A stretch of 64,000 nucleotides of DNA. It comes from Streptomyces monashensis (GTDB lineage Bacteria > Actinomycetota > Actinomycetes > Streptomycetales > Streptomycetaceae). The stretch covers positions 124,001-188,000 of the forward strand of contig NZ_MLYO01000012.1 of NCBI RefSeq assembly GCF_001866665.1. Direction: 5' to 3'. Both the position numbers and the translations under genes were made by a program. Under the pieces are notes generated by a model. That model was not told the DNA's origin. It ran no database searches and was given only the letters and a program-made list of their open reading frames with translations. Positions 17,122 through 24,361 of the stretch are shown one piece after another. Positions within the stretch are counted from its first letter, which is position 1; each line of letters begins with the position of its first letter.

Positions 17122-18795
17122 CTAGAACTCCCCCGTCCGGTCGGTGCGCAGCCGCTCCAGCAGGAGCAGCGCGGCGGCGCACACCACCATCAGAAGGGTC
17201 GAAAGGGCCATCGCCTGGCCGTAGTTGAGGTCTCCGGGGCGGCCGAGCAGCCGGGCCACGGCGACCGGGAGCGTGGGGTTGTCGGGCCGGGCGATGAACA
17301 CGGTCGCCCCGAACTCGCCGAGCGAGACGGCGAACGCGAAACCGGCCGCGACCAGCAGCGCCCGCCGTACCAGCGGCAGATCCACCTCCCGCCACACCCG
17401 CCACGGCGAGGCCCCGAGCACGGCGGCGGCCTCCCGGAGCCGGCCGTCCACCGCGCGCAGCACGGGCAGCATGGTCCGGACGACGAAGGGGGCGCCGACC
17501 AGCGCCTGGGCGAGGGGGACGAGGATCCAGGACTCGCGCAGGTCCAGCGGCGGCTTGTCGAGGGCGATCAGGAAGCCGAAGCCGACGGTCACGGCGGAGA
17601 CGCCGAGCGGCAGCATCAGCAGCGCGTCGAAGCTCCGGACCAGCCGTCCGGCGTCCCGGCGGGCGAGCGCTGCGGCGGCGAGAGCGCCGATCACGACGGC
17701 GATGGCGGTGGCGGCGAGTGCGTACTGGAGCGAGGTCCACACCGCGTGGACCGGTGCCACCAGGAACGTACCGCCGTCGGAGCTGGTGAGGGCCCGGTAG
17801 TAGCCGAAGCCGGGGGCGTCGAGGGAGCGCTGGACGAGGACGGCGAGCGGCAGCACGAGGAGCAGCGCGACCGTGACGAGGACACCGGCGAGCAACGCCC
17901 ACTGCCCGCTCCCGCGCGGCCGCCGGACGGTGACCGCCGGATCGACGAGCCGCAGCGCCGTCTCGCGGCGCCGTACGGTCCAGGCGTGCACGGCGAGGAT
18001 CGCGCCGACGGCGGCGAACTGCAGGAGGGTGAGGACCGCGGCCGTGGACAGGTCGAAGACCTCGGAGGTCTGCCGGTAGATCTCGACCTCGAGGGTGGAG
18101 AAGGTGGGGCCGCCGAGGATCTGGACGACGCCGAAGGAGGTGAAGGTGAACAGGAACACCATCAGCGCGGCGGCGGCCACGGCGGGGGCGAGCGCGGGCA
18201 GGGTGACCCTGCGCCAGGCGCCGAGCGGCGAGGCGCCCAGCATGCGGGCGGCCTCCTCCTGCCGGGGGTCGAGCTGGGCCCACAGCCCGCCGACGGTCCG
18301 TACGACGACGGCGTAGTTGAAGAAGACGTGGGCCAGCAGGATCGCCCACACCGTGGTGTCCAGCCGTACGCCCCACAGGTCGTCCAGCAGCCCGCCGTGC
18401 CCGACGAGCGCGAGGAAGGCGCTGCCGGCGACGACCGTCGGCAGCACGAACGGGACGGTGACCACGGCCCGCAGCACCTGCTTGCCCGGGAAGTCGAGCC
18501 GGGCGAAGACGTAGGCGGCGGGCAGCGCGAGGAGCAGGGTGAGCGCGGTGGAGGCGAGTGCCTGCCAGGTGGTGAACCACAGCACGTGCCGGATGTCCGG
18601 CTGCGTGACCACGTCCGCGATCCGCCCGAGCTGCCAGGCGCCGTCCACCTTCAGCCCGCGCGTGACGATCGCGGCGACCGGCCAGGCGAAGAACAGCGCG
18701 AAGAACGCGACGGGCAGGGCCATCAGCCCGAGCCGCGTCACGTTCCCGCGCACCGTCCGCCGGGGTTCGGCTACTTCAGTACGAGCGAGGTCCAC
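17122..18795 (-). CDS. ABC transporter permease, fused two-module thiamine type (ThiP-like)
   Basis: About 557 residues with some twelve membrane segments in two homologous halves. Each half has an EAA loop for ATPase contact (EEAARMLGASPLGAWRRVTL and REAAAVLGASPWRVWREVDL). This fused architecture is typical of ThiP and iron-type permeases. Start GTG 18795 overlaps the binding-protein gene by 25 bp; GTG 18753 is an alternative with no overlap and no better ribosome-binding site. The riboswitch upstream of the operon supports thiamine as substrate. Confidence 0.82.
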   Translation of the reverse strand: MDLARTEVAEPRRTVRGNVTRLGLMALPVAFFALFFAWPVAAIVTRGLKVDGAWQLGRIADVVTQPDIRHVLWFTTWQALASTALTLLLALPAAYVFARLDFPGKQVLRAVVTVPFVLPTVVAGSAFLALVGHGGLLDDLWGVRLDTTVWAILLAHVFFNYAVVVRTVGGLWAQLDPRQEEAARMLGASPLGAWRRVTLPALAPAVAAAALMVFLFTFTSFGVVQILGGPTFSTLEVEIYRQTSEVFDLSTAAVLTLLQFAAVGAILAVHAWTVRRRETALRLVDPAVTVRRPRGSGQWALLAGVLVTVALLLVLPLAVLVQRSLDAPGFGYYRALTSSDGGTFLVAPVHAVWTSLQYALAATAIAVVIGALAAAALARRDAGRLVRSFDALLMLPLGVSAVTVGFGFLIALDKPPLDLRESWILVPLAQALVGAPFVVRTMLPVLRAVDGRLREAAAVLGASPWRVWREVDLPLVRRALLVAAGFAFAVSLGEFGATVFIARPDNPTLPVAVARLLGRPGDLNYGQAMALSTLLMVVCAAALLLLERLRTDRTGEF

Positions 18796-19853
18796 GCCTT
18801 GACCCACGGGTCGCGGTTGGCGGCGATCTTGCCCGGGGCCATCGTCTCGGGGTGCTGGGCGGCCGGGCCGTACTCGGTGAACTCGGCGGGCACCTTCGCC
18901 CCCTTCACCACCGGGTAGACGTACATGTTCAGCGGCATGTCCTCCTGGAACTCCTTGGAGACCAGGAAGTCGATGAACGCCTTGGCGCCCTTGGGGTTCT
19001 TGGCGTTGCTCAGCAGCCCGGCGAACTCGATCTGCCTGAAGCAGGTGCCGTTCGCCACGCCGGTCGGGGCGGTGCTGGGCCGCTTCTTGGCGTAGATCAC
19101 CTCGGCGGGCGGCGAGGAGGCGTAGGACACGACGAGCGGCCGGTCGCCGCCCGCCTTCCTGCCCTCGGAGGAGCCGGAGAACTCCTGGTAGTAGGCCTGC
19201 TCCCAGCCGTCGACGACCTTGACGCCGTTGGCCTTCAGCTTCTTCCAGTAGTCCTGCCAGCCGGTGTCGCCGAACTGCGCGGCGCTGCCCAGCAGGAAGC
19301 CGAGGCCCGGCGAGGAGGTGGCCGCGTTCTCGGTGACCAGGAGGTTCTTGTAGGCGGGCTTGGCCAGGTCGGCGAAGGACTGCGGCGGGGTCAGCCCGTG
19401 CTTGCCGAAGTACGCCTTGTCGTAGTTGACGCAGATGTCGCCGTAGTCGATCGGCGTGACCCGGTGCTGGTCCTTGTCGAGCTGGTAGGCGGCGCCGACC
19501 TGGTCGAGTCCCTTGGCCTGGTACGGCTGGAACAGCCCGTTGTCGAGGGCGCGGGAGAGCAGGGTGTTGTCGACGCCGAAGAAGACGTCGCCCTGCGGGT
19601 TGTCCTTGGTCAGGATGGCCTTGTTCACGGCCTGCCCGGCGTCGCCGTCCTTGAGGACCTTGACCTTGTAGCCGGTCGTCTTCTCGAAGTCCTGGAGCAC
19701 GTTCTTGGAGACGGCCCACGAGTCGTGGCTGACGAGGGTGACGGTCCTGGAGTCGGCGCCGCTCTTGGTGTCCGCGGATCCGCACGCGGTCAGCGTCGGC
19801 ATGGCGACGAGACCGAGGCCGACGGCGACGGCCACGAGGGTCTTGTTGTGCAC
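18771..19853 (-). CDS. Thiamine ABC transporter substrate-binding lipoprotein
   Basis: A 360-residue extracellular solute-binding protein with a lipoprotein signal (VAMPTLTAC lipobox, cysteine at residue 24). GTG 19853 follows an AGGAGG ribosome-binding site. Family features include FEKTTGYKVKVLKDGDAG near the start and GTCFRQIEFAGLL in the ligand lobe. It is the first gene after the TPP riboswitch and the first of three genes, which fits a ThiB function: capturing thiamine or TPP outside the membrane. Confidence 0.87.
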   Translation of the reverse strand: MHNKTLVAVAVGLGLVAMPTLTACGSADTKSGADSRTVTLVSHDSWAVSKNVLQDFEKTTGYKVKVLKDGDAGQAVNKAILTKDNPQGDVFFGVDNTLLSRALDNGLFQPYQAKGLDQVGAAYQLDKDQHRVTPIDYGDICVNYDKAYFGKHGLTPPQSFADLAKPAYKNLLVTENAATSSPGLGFLLGSAAQFGDTGWQDYWKKLKANGVKVVDGWEQAYYQEFSGSSEGRKAGGDRPLVVSYASSPPAEVIYAKKRPSTAPTGVANGTCFRQIEFAGLLSNAKNPKGAKAFIDFLVSKEFQEDMPLNMYVYPVVKGAKVPAEFTEYGPAAQHPETMAPGKIAANRDPWVKAWTSLVLK

Positions 19854-19888
19854 TGGATGTCCTCCTGGGGTTGGCCAGGAAGAACGCG

Positions 19889-19914
19889 GCCCTGCCCGGA
19901 TGCCCGGGCAGGGC
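19889..19914 (-). terminator. Hairpin between the TPP aptamer and thiB
   Basis: An 11-bp perfect stem (GCCCTGCCCGG / CCGGGCAGGGC) with a 4-nt loop lies between the aptamer and the ribosome-binding site. It may be the expression platform (terminator or blocker) of the riboswitch. Confidence 0.6.
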
Positions 19915-19930
19915 GCAACAGCTTGAGTGA

Positions 19931-20022
19931 TGACCGAACTTCCTACCCAGAATGACCTGGGCGAGGTTCAGAGGGTCTGCGGCCCTGTCCGCCGCACTCT
20001 CAGCGCTGTGGCGCTCCCCTGT
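19931..20022 (-). promoter_or_regulatory. TPP riboswitch (THI element)
   Basis: On the minus strand the conserved THI-box landmarks appear in order: GGGGAGCGCC, CTGAGAGTG, AGACCCTCTGAACCT and GGGTAGGAAGTTCGGTC. These are the pyrimidine- and pyrophosphate-sensing helices of the TPP aptamer. It precedes the thiamine transporter operon, so bound TPP should repress uptake genes. Confidence 0.95.
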
Positions 20023-20069
20023 CGGAATATGAAGGTGTCGATATGAAGATGTGGGTGACGGTGGCCAGA

Positions 20070-21176
20070 TTACCGCTCGGTGGCCGCCAGCTGACCACAG
20101 GCTCCGTCGATCTCCTGGCCCCGGGTGTCCCGGACGGTGACGGGCACGCCGTGGGCCGCGATGGCTTCGACGAACGCCTTCTCGTCCTCGGGCCGCGAGG
20201 CGGTCCACTTCGAGCCCGGCGTCGGGTTCAGCGGAATGAGGTTGACGTGCACGGGCTTGCCCCGCAGCAGCCGGCCGAGCCGGTCCCCGCGCCAGGCCTG
20301 GTCGTTGATGTCGCGGATCAGCGCGTACTCGATGGACAGCCGGCGCCCGCTCTTCTCGACGTACTCGAACCCGGCGTCCAGCACCTCGCGCACCCTCCAC
20401 CGCGTGTTCACGGGGACGAGGGTGTCGCGCAGTTCGTCGTCGGGAGCGTGCAGGGAGATCGCGAGCCGGCACTTGAAGCCCTCGTCGGCGAACCGGTGGA
20501 TGGCCGGCACGAGCCCGACCGTCGAGACGGTGATGCCGCGCTGCGAGAGCCCGAGCCCGTCCGGCGCCGGGTCGGTGAGCGCGCGAATGGCTCCGACCAC
20601 CCTCTTGTAGTTGGCGAGCGGCTCCCCCATGCCCATGAAGACGATGTTGGAGAGCCGGGCGGGCCCGCCGGGCACCTCCCCGTCCCGCAGCGCGCGCATG
20701 CCGTCGACGATCTGGTGGACGATCTCGGCGGTGGACAGGTTCCGGTCCAGTCCCGCCTGTCCGGTGGCGCAGAACGGGCAGTTCATGCCGCAGCCCGCCT
20801 GCGAGCTGATGCACATGGTGACCCGGTCCGGGTAGCGCATCAGCACGGACTCGACCAGCGTGCCGTCGAACAGCCGCCACAGCGTCTTGCGGGTGGTGCC
20901 CTGGTCGGTGGCCAGATGCCGGACGACGGTCATCAGCTCCGGGAACAGCGCCTCACGCAGCTTCTCGCGCGAGGCGGCGGGGATGTCCGTCCACTGTTCC
21001 GGGTCGTGCGCGTACCGCGCGAAGTAGTGCTGCGAGAGCTGCTTGGCGCGGAACGGCTTCTCACCGGTCTCCGCCACCGCGTCCTTGCGCTCGGCGGGCG
21101 TGAGATCGGCGAGATGCCGCGGCGGCTTCTTGGCTCCGCGCGGGGCGACGAAAGTGAGTTCTCCGGGCTTAGGCAT
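20070..21176 (-). CDS. rlmN: Dual-specificity 23S rRNA (A2503)/tRNA (A37) C2 methyltransferase, radical SAM
   Basis: A 368-residue RlmN. The radical-SAM cluster motif is [11 protein letters not shown]; the two catalytic cysteines are the one in [18 protein letters not shown] near the C-terminus and the one following SSQAG; the [15 protein letters not shown] stretch binds SAM. The enzyme methylates A2503 in the peptidyl transferase centre. ATG 21176 has no clear Shine-Dalgarno. The first seven codons and the start codon lie in the 44-bp attachment site of the integrated element, so the sequence upstream of the start now belongs to the element. Confidence 0.93.
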   Translation of the reverse strand: MPKPGELTFVAPRGAKKPPRHLADLTPAERKDAVAETGEKPFRAKQLSQHYFARYAHDPEQWTDIPAASREKLREALFPELMTVVRHLATDQGTTRKTLWRLFDGTLVESVLMRYPDRVTMCISSQAGCGMNCPFCATGQAGLDRNLSTAEIVHQIVDGMRALRDGEVPGGPARLSNIVFMGMGEPLANYKRVVGAIRALTDPAPDGLGLSQRGITVSTVGLVPAIHRFADEGFKCRLAISLHAPDDELRDTLVPVNTRWRVREVLDAGFEYVEKSGRRLSIEYALIRDINDQAWRGDRLGRLLRGKPVHVNLIPLNPTPGSKWTASRPEDEKAFVEAIAAHGVPVTVRDTRGQEIDGACGQLAATER

Positions 21177-21200
21177 GGCGCTACCAGTGTCGCAGATCCA
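21157..21200. repeat. attL core, overlapping the start of rlmN
   Basis: It is 44 bp long, identical to 33622-33665 except for C21181 versus T33646. It covers codons 1-7 of rlmN, its ATG and 24 bp upstream. Confidence 0.92.
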
Positions 21201-21260
21201 ATTGAGTGACCTGGGGCTGGCGCTTGCTACGACTGTCGTTAGTAGTCGGCACCTGTTGCC
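21201..21260 (-). promoter_or_regulatory. Element-borne copy of the rlmN upstream region
   Basis: Beyond the identical core, the sequence just inside the left end still aligns with the chromosomal flank at 33666-33725 with many mismatches but few length changes (for example CCTGGGG, CGCTACG-like and GTCGT blocks in step). The element therefore supplies a diverged replacement for the native 5' flank of rlmN. Confidence 0.7.
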
Positions 21261-21274
21261 ACTGAGCGGCCTCG

Positions 21275-21295
21275 GACGGCCCAGAGACGGCCCAG
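21275..21295. repeat. Putative integrase arm-type site, left
   Basis: This 21-bp sequence is built from GACGGCCCAG repeated twice with one base between. An identical copy in the same orientation lies at 33531-33551. In the circular form the two copies would flank the core at 74 and 70 bp. Confidence 0.6.
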
Positions 21296-21363
21296 GGCGT
21301 GGGGCCGTGCAGCTCTCGTATCTGTCGACGCTCCTCGGTCTCGCCTGTTGCTGACGCTCATGG

Positions 21364-21654
21364 TCAATCGACTGGCAACGGAGGCTTCCCTGGTCGGTAC
21401 CGCCACCACGTGCGGACCTCGATCACCGCGCCGGCCTCTCGCAGGGGACCGACCCACCTCGACACCACCTCATCCCCAACACCCTCGGCGAGACGCACCG
21501 GCGGCGTCTGCGTGACCGTTTGCTTGGCCCTCCATAGCCCCCCGCCCGCAAGCCCGCGGAGCGCCTTCGCCACTTCCAGGGGTTGCGGTCCTGGGTCGAG
21601 CAGAACAATGTCCCGGGGAATCTCGTCGCAGATCAGCAAGAACGTCCGGGGCAT
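21364..21654 (-). CDS. Small protein resembling the C-terminal domain of ribosomal protein bL12
   Basis: The likely start is ATG 21654, giving 96 residues. The central part ([20 protein letters not shown], then [20 protein letters not shown] and REAGAVIEV) follows the bL12 C-terminal pattern of ALRELTGLGLKEAK / LKEGVSKEEAE / LEEAGAKVEL. It lacks the bL12 dimerisation domain and hinge. Such single-domain proteins occur in actinobacteria without known function; a role in contacting translation GTPases is only a guess. It lies at the extreme left of the element. Confidence 0.6.
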   Translation of the reverse strand: MPRTFLLICDEIPRDIVLLDPGPQPLEVAKALRGLAGGGLWRAKQTVTQTPPVRLAEGVGDEVVSRWVGPLREAGAVIEVRTWWRYRPGKPPLPVD

Positions 21655-22027
21655 GCTGCTCCTCAATGCCGGGTGGCCGCTGAATGTAGCCCTGGCGCCT
21701 CGCCGCAGGCCACTGGGTTTCCGCCCGGCCGCGCTGGTCGGCCACATGGTGCTCCATGCCGACTGGGGCCACCTGCGGCAGCCCGTCACCCGAAGTCCCT
21801 AGTTTGGAAGATCGCGTATGCGGGTGTGGCCTGACCTCGCGAGACGCTGACCTGTGCCTTCCTGGCTAAGCCACCGCGATTCCCCGCTGTTTCCCGTCTC
21901 GTGCCCTTGGAACGGGCATGTGGGGGGGCACGTGCGCACCTGAGCAGCGCTCGAACGGTGCGAAGGCGGTTCTGTCTGGTCTCACACCCCCCGGGCCTTG
22001 TGCGGGCTTGTAGAGCATACTTCTGGC
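21655..22027. other. Intergenic region with divergent 5' flanks
   Basis: No gene is seen. It carries the upstream regions of the bL12-like gene (minus) and the alarmone synthetase-like gene (plus). A CATACT box ends 6 bp before the ATG at 22028, so the plus transcript may be leaderless; no Shine-Dalgarno is visible there. Confidence 0.5.
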
Positions 22028-22816
22028 ATGTCGTTGCCTTTCAGTAAGTCGCAGATCACTCGCCTTGGTGAGCGCCTGGTCAAGGCTGGTGAGCCGAGTG
22101 ACGAGGATCTTGCGGCACTGAGTGAGCTGTTACTGGGGTACGACGAGACGCTGGCCTCAGCCCTGGAGGTAGTTCGAAGCCTCGGGTTCGATCCCACGAG
22201 CCGAGTGAAGAACACCGGAACGATCTTGGAGAAGCTCGCGAGGCACGGTGGCTCGTGGCTCAAGAGCATCCAAGATCTAGCTGGCATGCGGATCGTCCTG
22301 GAGGGTGGCAGAAGAGCTCAAGACGATGCGGTTGATCTGATCGTGCGGGCCTTTAGCTCGGCTCCGCGTGAAGCGAAGATCGTAGATCGCCGTACAGAGC
22401 CCAGTCAGGGCTATCGAGCGGTGCACGTGGTCGTGTTCCCTGAGGGTGTTCCTGTAGAGGTCCAGGTCAGGACGCGGTGGCAGCATGAGTGGGCCGACAT
22501 GTTCGAGAAGCTGGCTGACTTGATCGGACGAGGGATTCGTTACGGGGAGCCTCCCGTTCACTGGTGGGACACCCTGGACCCTGCGCCTGCGGACGAGTCG
22601 CATCACCAGAGGAAGATCTACGATGCCTCGTACCGCCTCCGTGAGGCGATGGTCGCAAGTGCTGTCGCGCTGAGTGACTTCATTGATGCGCTTGAGGCGT
22701 ATGAAGCCTCTGAAGAGGCGGAGGCTGCCACGGTGCGGCGCTATGGGGACAAGGTTCAAAAGGGTCTGGCCGACCTCCGTGAGCAGATGAGCGGCATGAC
22801 ATCCGTGTCACATTAG
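22028..22816 (+). CDS. RelA/SpoT-domain small alarmone synthetase-like protein
   Basis: From ATG 22028 the product is 262 residues. It has one synthetase domain: RVK at 59-61, DLAGMRIV with Asp83, GYRAVH at 128-133 and the catalytic EVQVRT at 144-149. There is no HD hydrolase, TGS or ACT domain, so it is of the small alarmone synthetase class. A mostly helical C-terminus follows (190-262). All core catalytic residues are present. Depending on subgroup such proteins make (p)ppGpp, make ppApp or pyrophosphorylate tRNA as toxins. Codon 35 is TTA, which in Streptomyces needs the bldA tRNA. It is clearly less GC-rich than its surroundings. A small ORF follows after 24 bp. Confidence 0.82.
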   Translation: MSLPFSKSQITRLGERLVKAGEPSDEDLAALSELLLGYDETLASALEVVRSLGFDPTSRVKNTGTILEKLARHGGSWLKSIQDLAGMRIVLEGGRRAQDDAVDLIVRAFSSAPREAKIVDRRTEPSQGYRAVHVVVFPEGVPVEVQVRTRWQHEWADMFEKLADLIGRGIRYGEPPVHWWDTLDPAPADESHHQRKIYDASYRLREAMVASAVALSDFIDALEAYEASEEAEAATVRRYGDKVQKGLADLREQMSGMTSVSH

Positions 22817-22840
22817 GGTGATCTTGGTAGCGTGGGCTTC

Positions 22841-23071
22841 ATGACTAACGTTCTCGTCGTCTATGACCGCTCGGCTGGTCACCTCCTGCATGAGCAGGAG
22901 TATGAGCGTCGGCGAGACGCCTTCGCTGCCCGTTTTGAGGCTGAGAAGGAGTACCGGGACCACGCAAACATTGAGGTAGTGGTGCTGAGTGCGAAGAGTC
23001 GTGCCGACCTACTGCGGACGCACGCTCGTTACTTCCTCAGCTTGGATGAGCTTGCAGCTCGCATGGCCTGA
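22841..23071 (+). CDS. Small protein following the alarmone synthetase, possible partner
   Basis: From ATG 22841 (GTG 22832 is an alternative) it encodes 76 residues. A short beta strand (NVLVVYDRSAGHLL) is followed by a charged helix (EYERRRDAFAARFEAEKEYR), another strand (IEVVVLSAKS) and a final helix. The family is not recognised. It has the same low GC as the preceding gene and a terminator closes the pair at 23119. Size and position fit a toxSAS antitoxin or a regulatory subunit. Its being second in order differs from many antitoxin-first pairs, so this is inference. Confidence 0.6.
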   Translation: MTNVLVVYDRSAGHLLHEQEYERRRDAFAARFEAEKEYRDHANIEVVVLSAKSRADLLRTHARYFLSLDELAARMA

Positions 23072-23118
23072 TCGAACCCTCGGAGGCCGGTGGAGCCCCA
23101 TGAGCGAGTCGAGCTGTC

Positions 23119-23150
23119 GGGGCGCCACCCTCGGTTGACGGTGGCGCCCC
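23119..23150 (+). terminator. Terminator of the synthetase-partner operon
   Basis: An 11-bp perfect stem GGGGCGCCACC / GGTGGCGCCCC with a 10-nt loop, 48 bp after the partner stop codon. Confidence 0.85.
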
Positions 23151-23307
23151 GTGTTGTAGCCAAGCTTTGAGGCCTGGCCTCATCCATTTCAGGTCGATCA
23201 CAGGGGACCGGCCACGTCGGTCAACCGGTCCTGCGCCTGGGCCGATCGTCCACTGAGGTCCAGCGCCGATCGCTGCTGTTCGCGCCTGTTGGTGTCAGCC
23301 GCTGGTG

Positions 23308-23565
23308 TCAGGCCATGCCGACCCGCTTGACACGCGGCCGCGGAAGGCGCGCTGCGATCACACGCACGACGATCAGAACGATCACTGCGACCACCAACCA
23401 CGTAGCCTGGCGAAGCAGAGCGGTCATCGCCTCGGCGTTGATCACGCAAGTCACGACCACGGCCAGCGCGATCATGATTTTCTTGCGACTGTGAGTCCCG
23501 CGTGCGACAGTTTCAAGCAGGTGGGTGTCGAGCGCTGACAGCCTGCCAAGACCCGGGATGGGCAT
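23308..23565 (-). CDS. Small membrane protein of unknown function
   Basis: ATG 23565 is preceded by a strong AAGGAGG ribosome-binding site. The 85-residue product has two hydrophobic segments (KKIMIALAVVVTCVINAEAM and TWLVVAVIVLIVVRVIAARL) separated by a short loop and a basic C-terminus (RPRVKRVGMA). It resembles no family I know. It points away from the long hairpin region and toward the synthetase pair terminator. It might be an effector or exclusion protein of the element, but nothing proves it. Confidence 0.6.
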   Translation of the reverse strand: MPIPGLGRLSALDTHLLETVARGTHSRKKIMIALAVVVTCVINAEAMTALLRQATWLVVAVIVLIVVRVIAARLPRPRVKRVGMA

Positions 23566-23584
23566 ACGTCCTCCTTGGTTGTCA

Positions 23585-23629
23585 GAAGGGCGCGCCCGGA
23601 TCCTCTTCCCAAAGGCGGGCGCGCCCTTC
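23585..23629. repeat. 14-bp perfect inverted repeat before the small membrane protein gene
   Basis: GAAGGGCGCGCCCG pairs with CGGGCGCGCCCTTC across 17 nt. It lies 20 bp upstream of the 23565 start, in its presumed leader, so it may attenuate that gene or stop transcripts arriving from the right. Confidence 0.7.
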
Positions 23630-23812
23630 GGTGTTGGTGCTCCAACGGTATGGCACGACGCCGAGACCCCAGGCCGCGCAAGGCAATTGAACCTTGCGGT
23701 ACACGGGGTAGCACTCGTCACGACATACGTGTGTCAGCGCGCTGACGCCCTTATACCCCTGACCTGTGGAAATAGGGCGGCTATACCACGCGGCACTGAC
23801 AGAACCCCGTTC

Positions 23813-23828
23813 ATAACGCCTGCGTTAT
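23813..23828. promoter_or_regulatory. Perfect palindrome, probable operator
   Basis: ATAACGC-CT-GCGTTAT is a 7-bp perfect inverted repeat in an AT-richer patch with no gene. Confidence 0.45.
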
Positions 23829-23867
23829 ATCCTGCACCCAGCCTTTTCGTAACCTATGCACCCATTT

Positions 23868-23890
23868 GTATAGTGACTCGAATCACATAC
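23868..23890. promoter_or_regulatory. Imperfect palindrome, probable operator
   Basis: GTATAGTGA and TCACATAC flank CTCGAA. The arms match except for one extra base. It resembles GntR-type boxes and lies 42 bp before the long hairpin, so it could control transcription into it. Confidence 0.4.
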
Positions 23891-23931
23891 TGGGATAGCG
23901 GTACCTCCACCTCAACCCACACCCTCCCCAG

Positions 23932-24080
23932 CTCCCATCCCGTACGCCGTCGACCCACACCACGGTGGAGCGGGCGTGGTTCATGGCGTCCAGGTGGAGC
24001 GCGCCACTGTACGAACGACCTGGACGCCATGGGCCGCGTCTGCTCGGCTCTGCCTGGGTCGATGGTGTGCGGGATGGGAG
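23932..24080 (+). ncRNA. 149-nt long hairpin, candidate structured RNA or single-strand origin
   Basis: The outer arms (23932-23957 and 24055-24080) pair over 26 positions, 23 Watson-Crick and 3 G-U. The inner arms (23982-23995 and 24018-24031) pair perfectly over 14 positions around a 22-nt loop. Between them most positions also pair. Nearly every non-Watson-Crick position in the arms is G-U on the plus strand and so C-A on the minus strand. The structure therefore forms well only in plus-strand RNA or DNA. No ORF uses it convincingly. It could be an antisense or attenuator RNA, or the lagging-strand origin of the rolling-circle element. Confidence 0.6.
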
Positions 24081-24361
24081 CCCCCAGCATCCGCCACGAC
24101 GGACCCGCAGTCGGGAACGGCGCCCCCTCCATCCCGGTGCCGGCCGATCCCCCGCCGGAGGCACTGTTCTGACCATGGCCGCGATGTGCGGTGATCGGCT
24201 CATGGCCACCGGCCCTATCCACCAGTGGGCGCGCGTCGGCGCAGCGCGGGCGGAGCGGGCCGGAGGCAGGAGCGTCGCCCGCAGCGGAGCCGGGAAGCGC
24301 GCCCGGCGGAGCGGAGCGCAGCCGGGGCTTGATGAGGTAGAGAAACCTGTAACAGCTCGGT
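24081..24361. other. GC-rich non-coding segment
   Basis: No gene is seen. CTCCATCCCG near 24127-24136 can pair with the 3' arm of the long hairpin (CGGGATGGGAG), giving a mutually exclusive fold. The 24250-24340 part is rich in GGAGC repeats and lies at the 3' end of the XRE gene. Confidence 0.45.

Noticed and set aside
16079..19853. Iron(III) or sulfate importer
   Set aside because: The binding protein and fused permease could fit iron systems, but the clear TPP riboswitch before the first gene makes thiamine far more likely.
17122..20880. Very long minus-strand open frame of over 1200 codons
   Set aside because: Only its 3' part (to 18795) is the ThiP-like permease. The rest runs in the shadow of thiB, the riboswitch and rlmN and is Arg/Pro-rich without domain similarity.
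21157..21200. tRNA 3' end as attachment site
   Set aside because: I looked for a tRNA fold and a TpsiC-loop-like GGTTCGAATCC in and around the core; none is present. The repeat is rlmN coding and upstream sequence.
22028..22816. Housekeeping RelA/SpoT
   Set aside because: The protein lacks the HD, TGS and ACT domains of the 800-residue housekeeping enzyme and lies within the mobile element.
23585..23629. Insertion sequence end or transposon inverted repeat
   Set aside because: The arms are only 17 nt apart with no transposase gene anywhere in the window, so a leader or terminator hairpin is more likely.
23525..24172. 216-residue plus-strand ORF over the long hairpin
   Set aside because: No ribosome-binding site, atypical composition, and the strand-specific pairing pattern fits a structured nucleic acid better than a coding sequence.
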